55,801 bases of DNA from Candidatus Hydrogenedens sp. (GTDB taxonomy: Bacteria > Hydrogenedentota > Hydrogenedentia > Hydrogenedentales > Hydrogenedentaceae). The notes beneath the pieces are model-generated. The model saw nothing but the letters and a program-made list of their open reading frames with translations. It ran no database searches and was not told the origin of the DNA. Position numbers and translations under genes: made by a program. The DNA lies in contig DAOSUS010000018.1 in the NCBI GenBank assembly GCA_035378955.1, forward strand, positions 1-55,801, read 5' to 3'. Shown piece after piece: positions 9,191-16,360 of this stretch. Position 1 is the stretch's first letter. Every line of letters begins with the position of its first letter.

Positions 9191-9286
9191 ATGACTTTTA
9201 AACAAGTGGCTGAATACATACAGATAGAAAAATACACTGTCTATGAACTTGCCTGCATAGAGATTATCCCTTCCTTAAAATTGTAG
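9191..9286 (+). pseudogene. Remnant of an excisionase/HTH-17-type DNA-binding protein
   Basis: A 31-residue frame reads MTFKQVAEYIQIEKYTVYEL followed by ACIEIIPSLKL and a TAG stop, with AAAGGAAATA just ahead. The pattern of a conserved start, VAEYI, TVYEL and IPSLK is that of the MerR-like helix-turn-helix excisionase domain, which normally continues with K-hydrophobic-G-x-x-W-R. One frame over, the DNA after the stop reads KIVDQW, so a one-base change probably broke the gene. The domain is too short to be functional. Its position next to the EcoRV-like R-M genes suggests leftover material from a mobile element. The region 8973-9300 holds nothing else I can support. Confidence 0.4.
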
Positions 9287-9300
9287 ATCAGTGGCTAATG

Positions 9301-10368
9301 TTATTCTCCTACTAAAATTACTTCCTCTAACTCATTTATGCTTAATGCGTATTTGTAGTCTTTCCTTTTTATTTGATGGATGGTCTTTTTGTATTTTTTA
9401 AGTATATTTACAAGTTCATCTATAGAAGGAATACCATCCGAACGATATGAAACAACAAGAATACTACCTTGAAATTTTTTAAATAGCCTGTCAAAAGCAG
9501 AGTATATTTTATTTTTGTCAATCCATACAGATGGTTTTGCTTTCAACTTCCGATTTTTAGTTCTGTAATCGATTAGATTAGCCCACTTGTCATAATTAAC
9601 AAGCCCCTCAAGGAAATGATAATAGTTAAGATAATCTACTCCAGTTCCTTTTTTTGAAATATAAGGTGTATCTATGTAAACAAGATCAAATTCTTCCTCA
9701 ATATCAAAAACATCAAGATTTAACGCTTTATTCTCTTGACCATTGCAGAAAACTGCGTTATTAGCTTCATCAACAAATTTTCTAAAATGTTTATCAAAAG
9801 AAGTATCCCAAGTTACTTTATTCCCAAAATCTCTTTTTACATCGGCAAATCTTAAATATAGGTTCTTTCTATGGAATAGGTTGAAGGGTCGTTTGATAAG
9901 AGATGCTTGAAATAGTGCAAAAAAAGCCATTGCTTGTTTATATTTATCATTCAGTAATTTAATGTTCGTTACTATTATATCAATCCATCTATTTTCATCA
10001 TCAGTGTAATAGATATCTTTAAATGTGTCAGCAATAAAAGTGGGATAGGAAATCCCATTATGTCTTGTAAGAAGAAAACTAACATCTTCATCTGTCAGTG
10101 TTACTTCTTTGTTTTCTATCAAAGCAAGCCCTATATAGTAGTTAAATTTTAGTATGTCGTTATATGTTACTTTCTTACCTTTCTCCTTCAACATATAAGC
10201 AACACTTCCAGTCCCTCCAAAAGCGTCAAGAGCAGTGTGAAATTTCAACTCTCTTATTTCTTCCCATATCCAATCTACTATTTTGAGTTTACTCCCTTGA
10301 AATCGTGTTGAAGGAAATGCTGGAGGATTTTCAAATAAAGTCAATTGTTTTTTAACAAATTGTGACAT
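9301..10368 (-). CDS. DNA adenine methyltransferase, D12/alpha class, of the EcoRV-like R-M system
   Basis: A 355-residue N6-adenine methyltransferase. The SAM-binding DAFGGTGS motif is near the N-terminus (residues 48-55), preceded by a STRFQGSK start. The catalytic motif IV reads DTPY at 233-236, a variant of DPPY. Motif I before motif IV with the recognition region between them is the alpha (D12) arrangement seen in Dam, DpnM and M.EcoRV. It follows the EcoRV-like nuclease by 11 bases on the same strand, with GAGGA 8 bases before the ATG. The likely job is to protect the host site, predicted to be GATATC from the partner nuclease. It is longer than M.EcoRV as I recall it (about 300 residues), with extra sequence around 85-130 and 245-285. 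Confidence 0.88.
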   Translation of the reverse strand: MSQFVKKQLTLFENPPAFPSTRFQGSKLKIVDWIWEEIRELKFHTALDAFGGTGSVAYMLKEKGKKVTYNDILKFNYYIGLALIENKEVTLTDEDVSFLLTRHNGISYPTFIADTFKDIYYTDDENRWIDIIVTNIKLLNDKYKQAMAFFALFQASLIKRPFNLFHRKNLYLRFADVKRDFGNKVTWDTSFDKHFRKFVDEANNAVFCNGQENKALNLDVFDIEEEFDLVYIDTPYISKKGTGVDYLNYYHFLEGLVNYDKWANLIDYRTKNRKLKAKPSVWIDKNKIYSAFDRLFKKFQGSILVVSYRSDGIPSIDELVNILKKYKKTIHQIKRKDYKYALSINELEEVILVGE

Positions 10369-10379
10369 TTATTTCATCC

Positions 10380-11183
10380 TCATTTTTTGATTTTTTTGTA
10401 TTGCATATATTGTTTCAGATTTCTATAAGGTGCATCTTTAAGTTCTGCCGCTTTTGCCATATCTTTAGTAAGATAAAACATCCAATAGTCATCAAAAATA
10501 TCTTCTCCAAGTTTAGCAAACGGACCGTTCCCATTTATTAGTTCATCTATCTTTACTACAGAACCGATATTTTTTGTATTCCCACTTCCTGCCCTATCGG
10601 TGGCAATTTTATATTTTTCTTGAACAAAAAAGACAAAATCTTTTACTACAGATGTAATAATTTGAAGATCTTTAAGGCGATATACTTTTCTTTCATCAAA
10701 GTGTTTATCAGCTCTCGAATAGATAATACCTAATACAAAATGACCTATATATTCATCATACGGGAATGTTATATTTTTCTTGCTTTTTCTATCTCTAAAA
10801 TATCCTGTGAATGCACCTAAAGTCATTCCATTTACTTCTTTTATATTTTTTCTATATGTGCTTTTCAAATCTACGGCAAATTTGTTATCCATTTTATCAA
10901 TGAATGTTATATCAGGATAAAAATTTTGTTCTTTACATAATACCATTTTATACTTATTTTTCGCCGCAAATTGACATATTTTAGGAAATAAAAGTAGTTC
11001 CATAATTTTCGATACCACTTTCGTGTCAACTGAAATTGTATAGATATTTTTTGTAATATCTATAAATCCTTTTACAACCCAATTACCATCTTTTGTTGAA
11101 ACGGCAGAATTAAATTGATCAACATATTCCAAAAGCTGAGTTCTAAATTTCTCTTTTAGTTTTTGTTTTTCTTCTGAGTTCAC
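10380..11183 (-). CDS. EcoRV-family type II restriction endonuclease
   Basis: Recognisable EcoRV homologue (267-268 residues). SVDTKVVSKIMELLLFPKI aligns with the EcoRV segment SDTKVLSTIFELFSRPII. The catalytic residues are kept: Glu63 (EcoRV E45), Asp92 in YPD (D74), Asp106 and Lys108 in AVDLK (D90 and K92). The DNA-recognition loop GSGNTKNIG (200-208) matches EcoRV GSGNTTNIG almost exactly, which supports cleavage of GATATC. The FPYDEYIGHFVLGIIYSR strand is also shared. Two GTG codons start the frame (11,186 and 11,183); AAGGA is 6 bases from the second, so I prefer 11,183. The nuclease gene comes first and its methyltransferase follows on the same strand. No controller (C) protein gene is visible. 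Confidence 0.88.
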   Translation of the reverse strand: MNSEEKQKLKEKFRTQLLEYVDQFNSAVSTKDGNWVVKGFIDITKNIYTISVDTKVVSKIMELLLFPKICQFAAKNKYKMVLCKEQNFYPDITFIDKMDNKFAVDLKSTYRKNIKEVNGMTLGAFTGYFRDRKSKKNITFPYDEYIGHFVLGIIYSRADKHFDERKVYRLKDLQIITSVVKDFVFFVQEKYKIATDRAGSGNTKNIGSVVKIDELINGNGPFAKLGEDIFDDYWMFYLTKDMAKAAELKDAPYRNLKQYMQYKKIKK

Positions 11184-11209
11184 CACTTTTCCTTCTATTC
11201 TGTCTTTTA

Positions 11210-11635
11210 TTAGAGGATGGAGGTTAAAATTAGTGTATATAAATCTTCATTATGTTGATTATATCGAAATTCTAACTTTTTCAGGTAATATTCAAAATAG
11301 CGAAAACCTACTCCATGAATCTTTATTATCCGCTCCTTCGCATAACTCCAAAAACCTCCGATACCTTTAATATACACTCGACCATTCGCAAATCGCTGAC
11401 TTTTATCTATCTGTAAATGCTTAAAATAGTCCCGAAGCATTACCAGTGCATTATACGCTTTATACTGATTTGTATAAATAATACCACCCATCCTTACCTT
11501 TTTTCTGTTTCCTTTAACAGGGTATCTGCTTTAACATTTGTCACTACTTCCAACTTCACACTCCCCTTTCGCTTGATTATACCAAGTAACGGAAGGAAAT
11601 ATTTATCTTCTCCAGAATACTATCTTTTCTTATAC
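11210..11635 (-). pseudogene. IS1595-family transposase relic, frameshifted
   Basis: A second copy of the transposase found at 1-360, on the opposite strand. Residues from KRKGSVKLEVV through VKADTLLKETEKK are followed by a frameshift: compared with copy 1, one base is missing inside the AGAAAAAAGG tract (about 11,500-11,508). The protein then continues in another frame as GGIIYTNQYKAYNA, GIGGFWSYAKERII and YNQHNEDLYTLILTSIL. Further upstream an in-frame TAG near 11,620 interrupts YKKR and YSGEDKYFLPLLG. Catalytic positions have also drifted (YTDPYKAYD to YTNQYKAYN; NGIEG to KGIGG). The element is dead. It lies directly upstream of the EcoRV-like nuclease gene. Confidence 0.75.
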
Positions 11636-11726
11636 TCGATTTTTTTTAAATTTGTAGCACTTCAGAAAGTTTTTTTAACCCTTCCTATGGAATTCCTTTC
11701 AGAATAAGGACAAGATTGAAAAGGTC

Positions 11727-11804
11727 TTAAAACACTTTTATTCGTATTAATTCTTCGAGTTTCACTTCCGAAGAAATAATTTTCATAGGTTTTCTTAACT
11801 TCAT
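11727..11804 (-). CDS. Possible 25-residue peptide or transposase N-terminal remnant
   Basis: A short frame, MKLRKPMKIISSEVKLEELI followed by five more residues, is preceded by AAGAGGAGTATTAAA, a good ribosome-binding site 7 to 8 bases from the ATG. The basic start and the hydrophobic-SEE-like middle resemble the first residues of IS630-type transposases, so it may be the decayed start of another insertion sequence. It could equally be chance. I found no continuation of the protein in any frame toward 11,640. The rest of 11,636-11,888 holds nothing else I can name. Confidence 0.2.
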   Translation of the reverse strand: MKLRKPMKIISSEVKLEELIRIKVF

Positions 11805-11888
11805 TTTAATACTCCTCTTGATTTAATTCTATATCAAGTGGAATATTTTCACAATCACTTTGTTTTATTATTATGAAAGGAATTTGTT

Positions 11889-12269
11889 ATGGAGAATAAT
11901 CAGAAAGAAGATAGGGAACTGAGTAGAGAGGCTTATTATGTGTTGCGGTGTCATGGGACAGAGCCAGCGTTTAGTGGAAAGTACTGGAATCATAAGGAAA
12001 AAGGGGTTTATGTTTGTGCTGGATGTGGACAAAAACTTTTCTCCTCTGAGCATAAATTTGATTCGGGAACGGGCTGGCCAAGTTATTGGTCTCCAATAAT
12101 GGGAGGGGTTATTGAAGAGAGTATAGATACAAGTCATGGAATGATACGAACAGAGGTCCACTGTTCGAATTGTAAAGGGCATTTGGGGCATGTTTTTCCT
12201 GATGGACCTCCACCAACACGACTTCGTTATTGTATCAATTCGGCAAGTTTGGAGTTTATTCCTGAATGA
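11889..12269 (+). CDS. msrB: Peptide-methionine (R)-S-oxide reductase
   Basis: A 126-residue cytoplasmic repair enzyme that reduces the R-epimer of methionine sulfoxide in proteins. Two CxxC pairs (C43/C46 in CAGC and C92/C95 in CSNC) form the structural zinc site. The catalytic Cys is C115 in RYCINSASLEF. FDSGTGWPSYW and RTEVHCSNCKGHLGHVFPDG are family hallmarks. It is a stand-alone MsrB domain with normal length and no MsrA fusion or signal peptide. GAAAGGA precedes the ATG. It is a single gene converging with argH, and the 22-base gap leaves little room for separate terminators. Confidence 0.95.
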   Translation: MENNQKEDRELSREAYYVLRCHGTEPAFSGKYWNHKEKGVYVCAGCGQKLFSSEHKFDSGTGWPSYWSPIMGGVIEESIDTSHGMIRTEVHCSNCKGHLGHVFPDGPPPTRLRYCINSASLEFIPE

Positions 12270-12291
12270 TGGTTGTCTTAACAGGTCTGAC

Positions 12292-13665
12292 TTATTTCAG
12301 TTGTTTCCTTGCTTTTTGGAGGGCTTTTCTGACGCATGCAGGACTGGTTCCCCCGGGAGAATTGCGTCGTTTTACAATAGTTGTAGGTTGCAGGATTGTA
12401 TAAACATCCTGTTCGAACAAGGATGAGAAAGATTTGTATTCATCCATAGTTAATTCACGGAGGGGCTTTTTATTTTTAATGGCGTAGAGAACAATTTTAC
12501 CAATAATAGAATGTGCATCACGGAAACTAATGCCCCTTTCCACCAGATAATCAGCAAGGTCTGTGGCTTCCATATAACCTAAGTCAAGGGCTTTTTGAAT
12601 ATTTTCTATGTTTACCTTAATAGATTTGACCATCTTTGTGCATACGATTAAAGAATTCTCTACTGTGTCGGCGGTATCAAAAACCGCTTCTTTGTCTTCC
12701 TGCATATCACGGTTGTAGGTAAGCGGTAAACTTTTCATTAATGTCAACAAGGCAAATAAATGACCGTAAACTCGGCCGGATTTTCCGCGTACCAACTCAG
12801 CCACATCTGGATTTTTCTTCTGAGGCATAATACTGGAACCTGTTGTGAAGGCATCGCCAATTTCGATAAAGCCGAATAGAGGTGAGGACCAGATAATTAG
12901 CTCTTCGCACCAACGGGAAAGATGCATCATCAGTAAAGCAGAATAACTGCAAAACTCTATTAAGAAATCACGGTCAGAAACGGCGTCCATGCTATTGGCA
13001 CATAGTTGTTCAAAACCAAGTTTTTTTGCTACGAATTGAGGGTCTATCGGATGAGGTGTTCCCGCAAGAGCGGCCGCTCCTAAAGGCAATGTATTAACAC
13101 GAGGACGAAGTTCCCGAAAGCGTTGCTTGTCCCGTTGAAACATTTCAAAATAGGCTAAAATGTGGTGAGATAAGAGAATAGGTTGTGCTGGTTGTAAATG
13201 TGTAAAACCGGGAATAATAACATTGGAATGAAATTCTGCAAACTCAATCAAGGCACTTTGAAGTTGAATTATCAAATGAATGATGGTATCAATTTGTGCC
13301 CGTGTCCAAAGACGGACATCTGTAACAACCTGGTCGTTTCGACTGCGTGCCGTATGTAATTTTTTACCACAATCGCCAATTTTCTGTATCAGAGCATGTT
13401 CGATATTTGTATGCACATCTTCCAGCGATGGGTTCCATACAAATTTCCCCTGCTCTATCTCTTTGAGAATACTTTCTAATCCCTGAACAATTTTCTGAGC
13501 ATCTTTTGGAGGAATAATATTTTGTTTTCCTAACATTTGGGCATGGGCAATACTTGCCTGAATGTCAAATATTGCCAAACGCGAATCATAATGAACCGAG
13601 GCGGAAAATGTTTCTACTATCGGGTCGGTTTTTTCTTCAAATCTACCACCCCATTGTTTACTCAT
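12292..13665 (-). CDS. argH: Argininosuccinate lyase
   Basis: A 457-residue enzyme of the fumarase/aspartase superfamily that splits argininosuccinate into arginine and fumarate, the last step of arginine synthesis. The start MSKQWGGRFEEKTDPIVETF, the HTARSRNDQV segment and the GSSIMPQKKNPDVAELVRGK loop (about 277-296, holding the catalytic Ser) are diagnostic. Length is normal. It is the last gene of a tight minus-strand group, 13 bases after wecC. An arginine gene joined to nucleotide-sugar genes is an unusual pairing but looks like simple co-transcription. No other arg genes are in the window. Confidence 0.95.
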   Translation of the reverse strand: MSKQWGGRFEEKTDPIVETFSASVHYDSRLAIFDIQASIAHAQMLGKQNIIPPKDAQKIVQGLESILKEIEQGKFVWNPSLEDVHTNIEHALIQKIGDCGKKLHTARSRNDQVVTDVRLWTRAQIDTIIHLIIQLQSALIEFAEFHSNVIIPGFTHLQPAQPILLSHHILAYFEMFQRDKQRFRELRPRVNTLPLGAAALAGTPHPIDPQFVAKKLGFEQLCANSMDAVSDRDFLIEFCSYSALLMMHLSRWCEELIIWSSPLFGFIEIGDAFTTGSSIMPQKKNPDVAELVRGKSGRVYGHLFALLTLMKSLPLTYNRDMQEDKEAVFDTADTVENSLIVCTKMVKSIKVNIENIQKALDLGYMEATDLADYLVERGISFRDAHSIIGKIVLYAIKNKKPLRELTMDEYKSFSSLFEQDVYTILQPTTIVKRRNSPGGTSPACVRKALQKARKQLK

Positions 13666-13678
13666 GATATTGTCTCCA

Positions 13679-14941
13679 TTAAGTTTTTTTCCCTTTTCCT
13701 AATGTGATGATTGAAAATCCTTTGCTTGACCATAATTCATAGGATAGGATGTTATGTGTATCCAGAACGATTTTGTTTCGCATTAAATTTTTAATTTTTT
13801 CAGGCTCGATGTTCTTAAATTCGTCATGAGCAGTAAGGATAACGAGGCAATCGGCATCTTGTAAGGCTTCCTCTTGAGATAACAAGGGAACAGGGGAAAG
13901 TTTTACATGCGGGTCGTGAAGAGAGATATTATAGTTTTTCAATTGAAGCAAGCTGTATACATGCAAAGAAGGGCTTTCGCGTATATCATCTACATTTCCT
14001 TTATATGCAAGACCCAACAGGGCAATTTTAGGTTTATCAATGCCTTTTACAAGGTTTTCAATTTTCTGAACGACAAATGCGGGCATAGAATCGTTGCGTT
14101 CACGAGCCATACGGATTATCTTTGCGTCCTCAGGGAATTTTTCCACAAGGAACCAGGGGTCTACCGATATACAATGTCCCCCTACACCCGGACCGGCACT
14201 ATGCAGATGCACACGGGGATGTCGGTTGGCTAATTGAGCAACCTCCCAGAAATTGATGCCCAATTGTTCGCATAAAATTGCCGTTTCATTGGCTAACGCT
14301 ATATTTACATCGCGGTAGGTGTTTTCGATTAGTTTAACCATTTCTGCGGTAGTTGCGTCCGTCAGAAAAATATTCCCTTCTACAAAGGAACTGTATATTT
14401 CCTTTGCTACCTCTGCACATCGGGGGGTAATTCCTCCAATGATACGGTCATTATGGATTAACTCATGTAAAATTTTCCCGGGCAGAACGCGTTCTGGACA
14501 ATGGGCTAAATGTATATCTGTGCCTACTTTCAAACCGGATTCTTCAAGGATAGGTGTTAACAAATCTCGGCATGTTCCCGGGGGTGATGTAGATTCTAAA
14601 ATAACCAAATTCCCTTTTTTGAGGTAAGGGACGATACTCACTGCGGCAGATTTTACAAATTCCATGCCTGCTTTTTTTTGTTCTGTAATCGGAGTTGGCA
14701 CAGCAATAATAAACACATCTGCGTGTGCAGGTTCCATTTGAGCCCGAAGTCGACCGGAAGCAATTCCTGCCTGTACCATAGTTTGAAGACCGGGTTCTTC
14801 AATATGAATTTCGCCTTTATTTATGGTTTTTACAACCCGTTCCGAAATATCTACACCTACTACCTGATAGCCGCAGGTTGCAAGCATACTGGCAGTAGGT
14901 AGCCCAATATAACCCAAACCGAGAATACAAACTGTTTTCAT
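13679..14941 (-). CDS. wecC: UDP-N-acetyl-D-mannosaminuronate dehydrogenase
   Basis: A 420-residue member of the UDP-glucose/GDP-mannose dehydrogenase family. The NAD-binding GLGYIGLPTA loop is at residues 8-17, the central ESTSPPGTC region follows, and the catalytic Cys lies in GVGGHCISVDPWF (about 260). The sequence VPTPITEQKKAGM and the adjacent epimerase gene point to oxidation of UDP-ManNAc to UDP-ManNAcA. A related UDP-hexose dehydrogenase role cannot be fully excluded. It is 9 bases downstream of wecB and 13 upstream of argH. The product would feed capsule, O-antigen or similar surface glycan made by the divergent operon. Confidence 0.9.
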   Translation of the reverse strand: MKTVCILGLGYIGLPTASMLATCGYQVVGVDISERVVKTINKGEIHIEEPGLQTMVQAGIASGRLRAQMEPAHADVFIIAVPTPITEQKKAGMEFVKSAAVSIVPYLKKGNLVILESTSPPGTCRDLLTPILEESGLKVGTDIHLAHCPERVLPGKILHELIHNDRIIGGITPRCAEVAKEIYSSFVEGNIFLTDATTAEMVKLIENTYRDVNIALANETAILCEQLGINFWEVAQLANRHPRVHLHSAGPGVGGHCISVDPWFLVEKFPEDAKIIRMARERNDSMPAFVVQKIENLVKGIDKPKIALLGLAYKGNVDDIRESPSLHVYSLLQLKNYNISLHDPHVKLSPVPLLSQEEALQDADCLVILTAHDEFKNIEPEKIKNLMRNKIVLDTHNILSYELWSSKGFSIITLGKGKKT

Positions 14942-14950
14942 AATTACTCC

Positions 14951-16063
14951 TTATACGGATAAACTTTTGGTTAAATGTTCTGCAATTCGCTTACCTGCTT
15001 TTCCGTCACCATACGGATTTATCTTGTTGGCCATATTTTGATACATTTCTTTATTATCCAGCAATTTCTGGGCAGTTTCCAGAATCCGTTCGTAATGAGG
15101 ACCCACAAGTAATGCCGTTCCTGCTTGCACGGCTTCCGGTCGTTCTGTAACATCTCGCAAAACCAATACAGGCTTTCCTAATGAAGGGGCTTCTTCCTGA
15201 ATGCCCCCTGAATCTGTCAGAATTAAATAACATTTTTTAAGTACATGCACAAAAGGAACATATTCCAGCGGGGAAATAAGATGAATCCGTTTTTTTCTCT
15301 GTAGGTATTTTCTCACTGACGCCATAACATTGGGATTGGGATGGACAGGGAACAATACTTCTATATCATCGTTTCTATCTATCAAATCCGAAACAGCATG
15401 GAATATTTCATCCATAGGTTGCCCAAAACTTTCCCTGCGATGAGCCGTTAAAACAATAAGGCGCCGTTCCTTTCCCAATTGCTCTAACAAATCGTCCTGA
15501 AACCGGTAAGGCTTCTCCGCAATATATAGCAGGGCATCTATTCCCGTGTTGCCTGTAACTACAATTTTATGTTCTTCAATATGCTCTGAAAGAAGATTTT
15601 GTTTGGCTTGTTTTGTCGGAGCGTAGAGAAAATCGCTCATGGCATCTACAAGGCGACGGTTCATTTCCTCCGGGAACGGGTGGTATTTATCATAGGTTCT
15701 CAAACCTGCTTCTACATGTCCTATGGGTATTTGTTGATAATAACCGGCAAGCCCTGCGGATAATGTTGTAGTGGTATCTCCATGCACTAAAATGGCATCA
15801 GGTTTCTTTTCCGCAAATAACTCCGATAAGCGTTCCAGAACACGCGAGGTAATCTTAACAAGTGTTTGCCCTGGTGTCATTATATTTAAATCGTAATCTA
15901 CAGGCAGATTGAAGGAACGAATTACCTGGTCGAGCAACTCTCGATGTTGGGCTGTTAAACAAACGGTAACTTGAACATCCTTTGATACTTCTTGTAAGGC
16001 ACGAACCACTGGCGCCATCTTTATCGCTTCGGGACGAGTTCCCATAATAACCCAAATATTCAT
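14951..16063 (-). CDS. wecB: UDP-N-acetylglucosamine 2-epimerase, non-hydrolysing
   Basis: A 370-residue epimerase that interconverts UDP-GlcNAc and UDP-ManNAc. It shows the N-terminal GTRPEAIKMAPVV, the HVEAGLRTYD segment with FPEEMNRRLVD, the TAHRRESFG motif and the SGGIQEEAPSLGKPVLVLRD nucleotide-binding region, all typical of the bacterial non-hydrolysing enzyme. Length is normal. As the first gene of wecB-wecC-argH, its 5' side faces the heparinase-like gene across a 297-base divergent promoter region. Together with WecC it makes UDP-ManNAcA. Confidence 0.93.
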   Translation of the reverse strand: MNIWVIMGTRPEAIKMAPVVRALQEVSKDVQVTVCLTAQHRELLDQVIRSFNLPVDYDLNIMTPGQTLVKITSRVLERLSELFAEKKPDAILVHGDTTTTLSAGLAGYYQQIPIGHVEAGLRTYDKYHPFPEEMNRRLVDAMSDFLYAPTKQAKQNLLSEHIEEHKIVVTGNTGIDALLYIAEKPYRFQDDLLEQLGKERRLIVLTAHRRESFGQPMDEIFHAVSDLIDRNDDIEVLFPVHPNPNVMASVRKYLQRKKRIHLISPLEYVPFVHVLKKCYLILTDSGGIQEEAPSLGKPVLVLRDVTERPEAVQAGTALLVGPHYERILETAQKLLDNKEMYQNMANKINPYGDGKAGKRIAEHLTKSLSV

Positions 16064-16289
16064 CAGAACAAAACTTTCCTTAATATCAATTAAATAAAGT
16101 TAAATGAATACCATAAAAACAAATGTATTATAAATGAATATTCTTTACATATGAAAATAAACAAATGAAATACGATATGGGAAATCAGATGCGAAGTTTT
16201 TTGGAGATATAATCTGTATGAAGCACCTATAATACCAAAGATAATTACAAACTTTTTTAATATCAATAATAACTTTTAAAATTCAGAAA

Positions 16290-16318
16290 TCGTTTTAGAT
16301 ATAAAAAAACACTATAAT
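16290..16318 (+). promoter_or_regulatory. Possible promoter for the heparinase/O-antigen-ligase operon
   Basis: A perfect TATAAT at 16,313-16,318 lies about 43 bases before the GTG start at 16,361. Seventeen bases upstream of it is TCGTTT, a poor -35. The intergenic region 16,064-16,360 is AT-rich and must also hold the wecB promoter on the other strand. I see no operator or riboswitch in it. Confidence 0.3.
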
Positions 16319-16360
16319 ATAAAAAATATTGTTTGGAATAAGCAGGTAATTTTTATAATT

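Noticed and set aside
1..11635. A single composite transposon made of two inverted IS copies
   Set aside because: The second copy is frameshifted and internally diverged, and the enclosed genes include cimA and apgM. I found no shared terminal repeats or target duplication, so two independent events or an inversion fit better.
12160..12180. GTTCGAATT as a tRNA T-loop
   Set aside because: It lies inside msrB and no acceptor or anticodon stem surrounds it.
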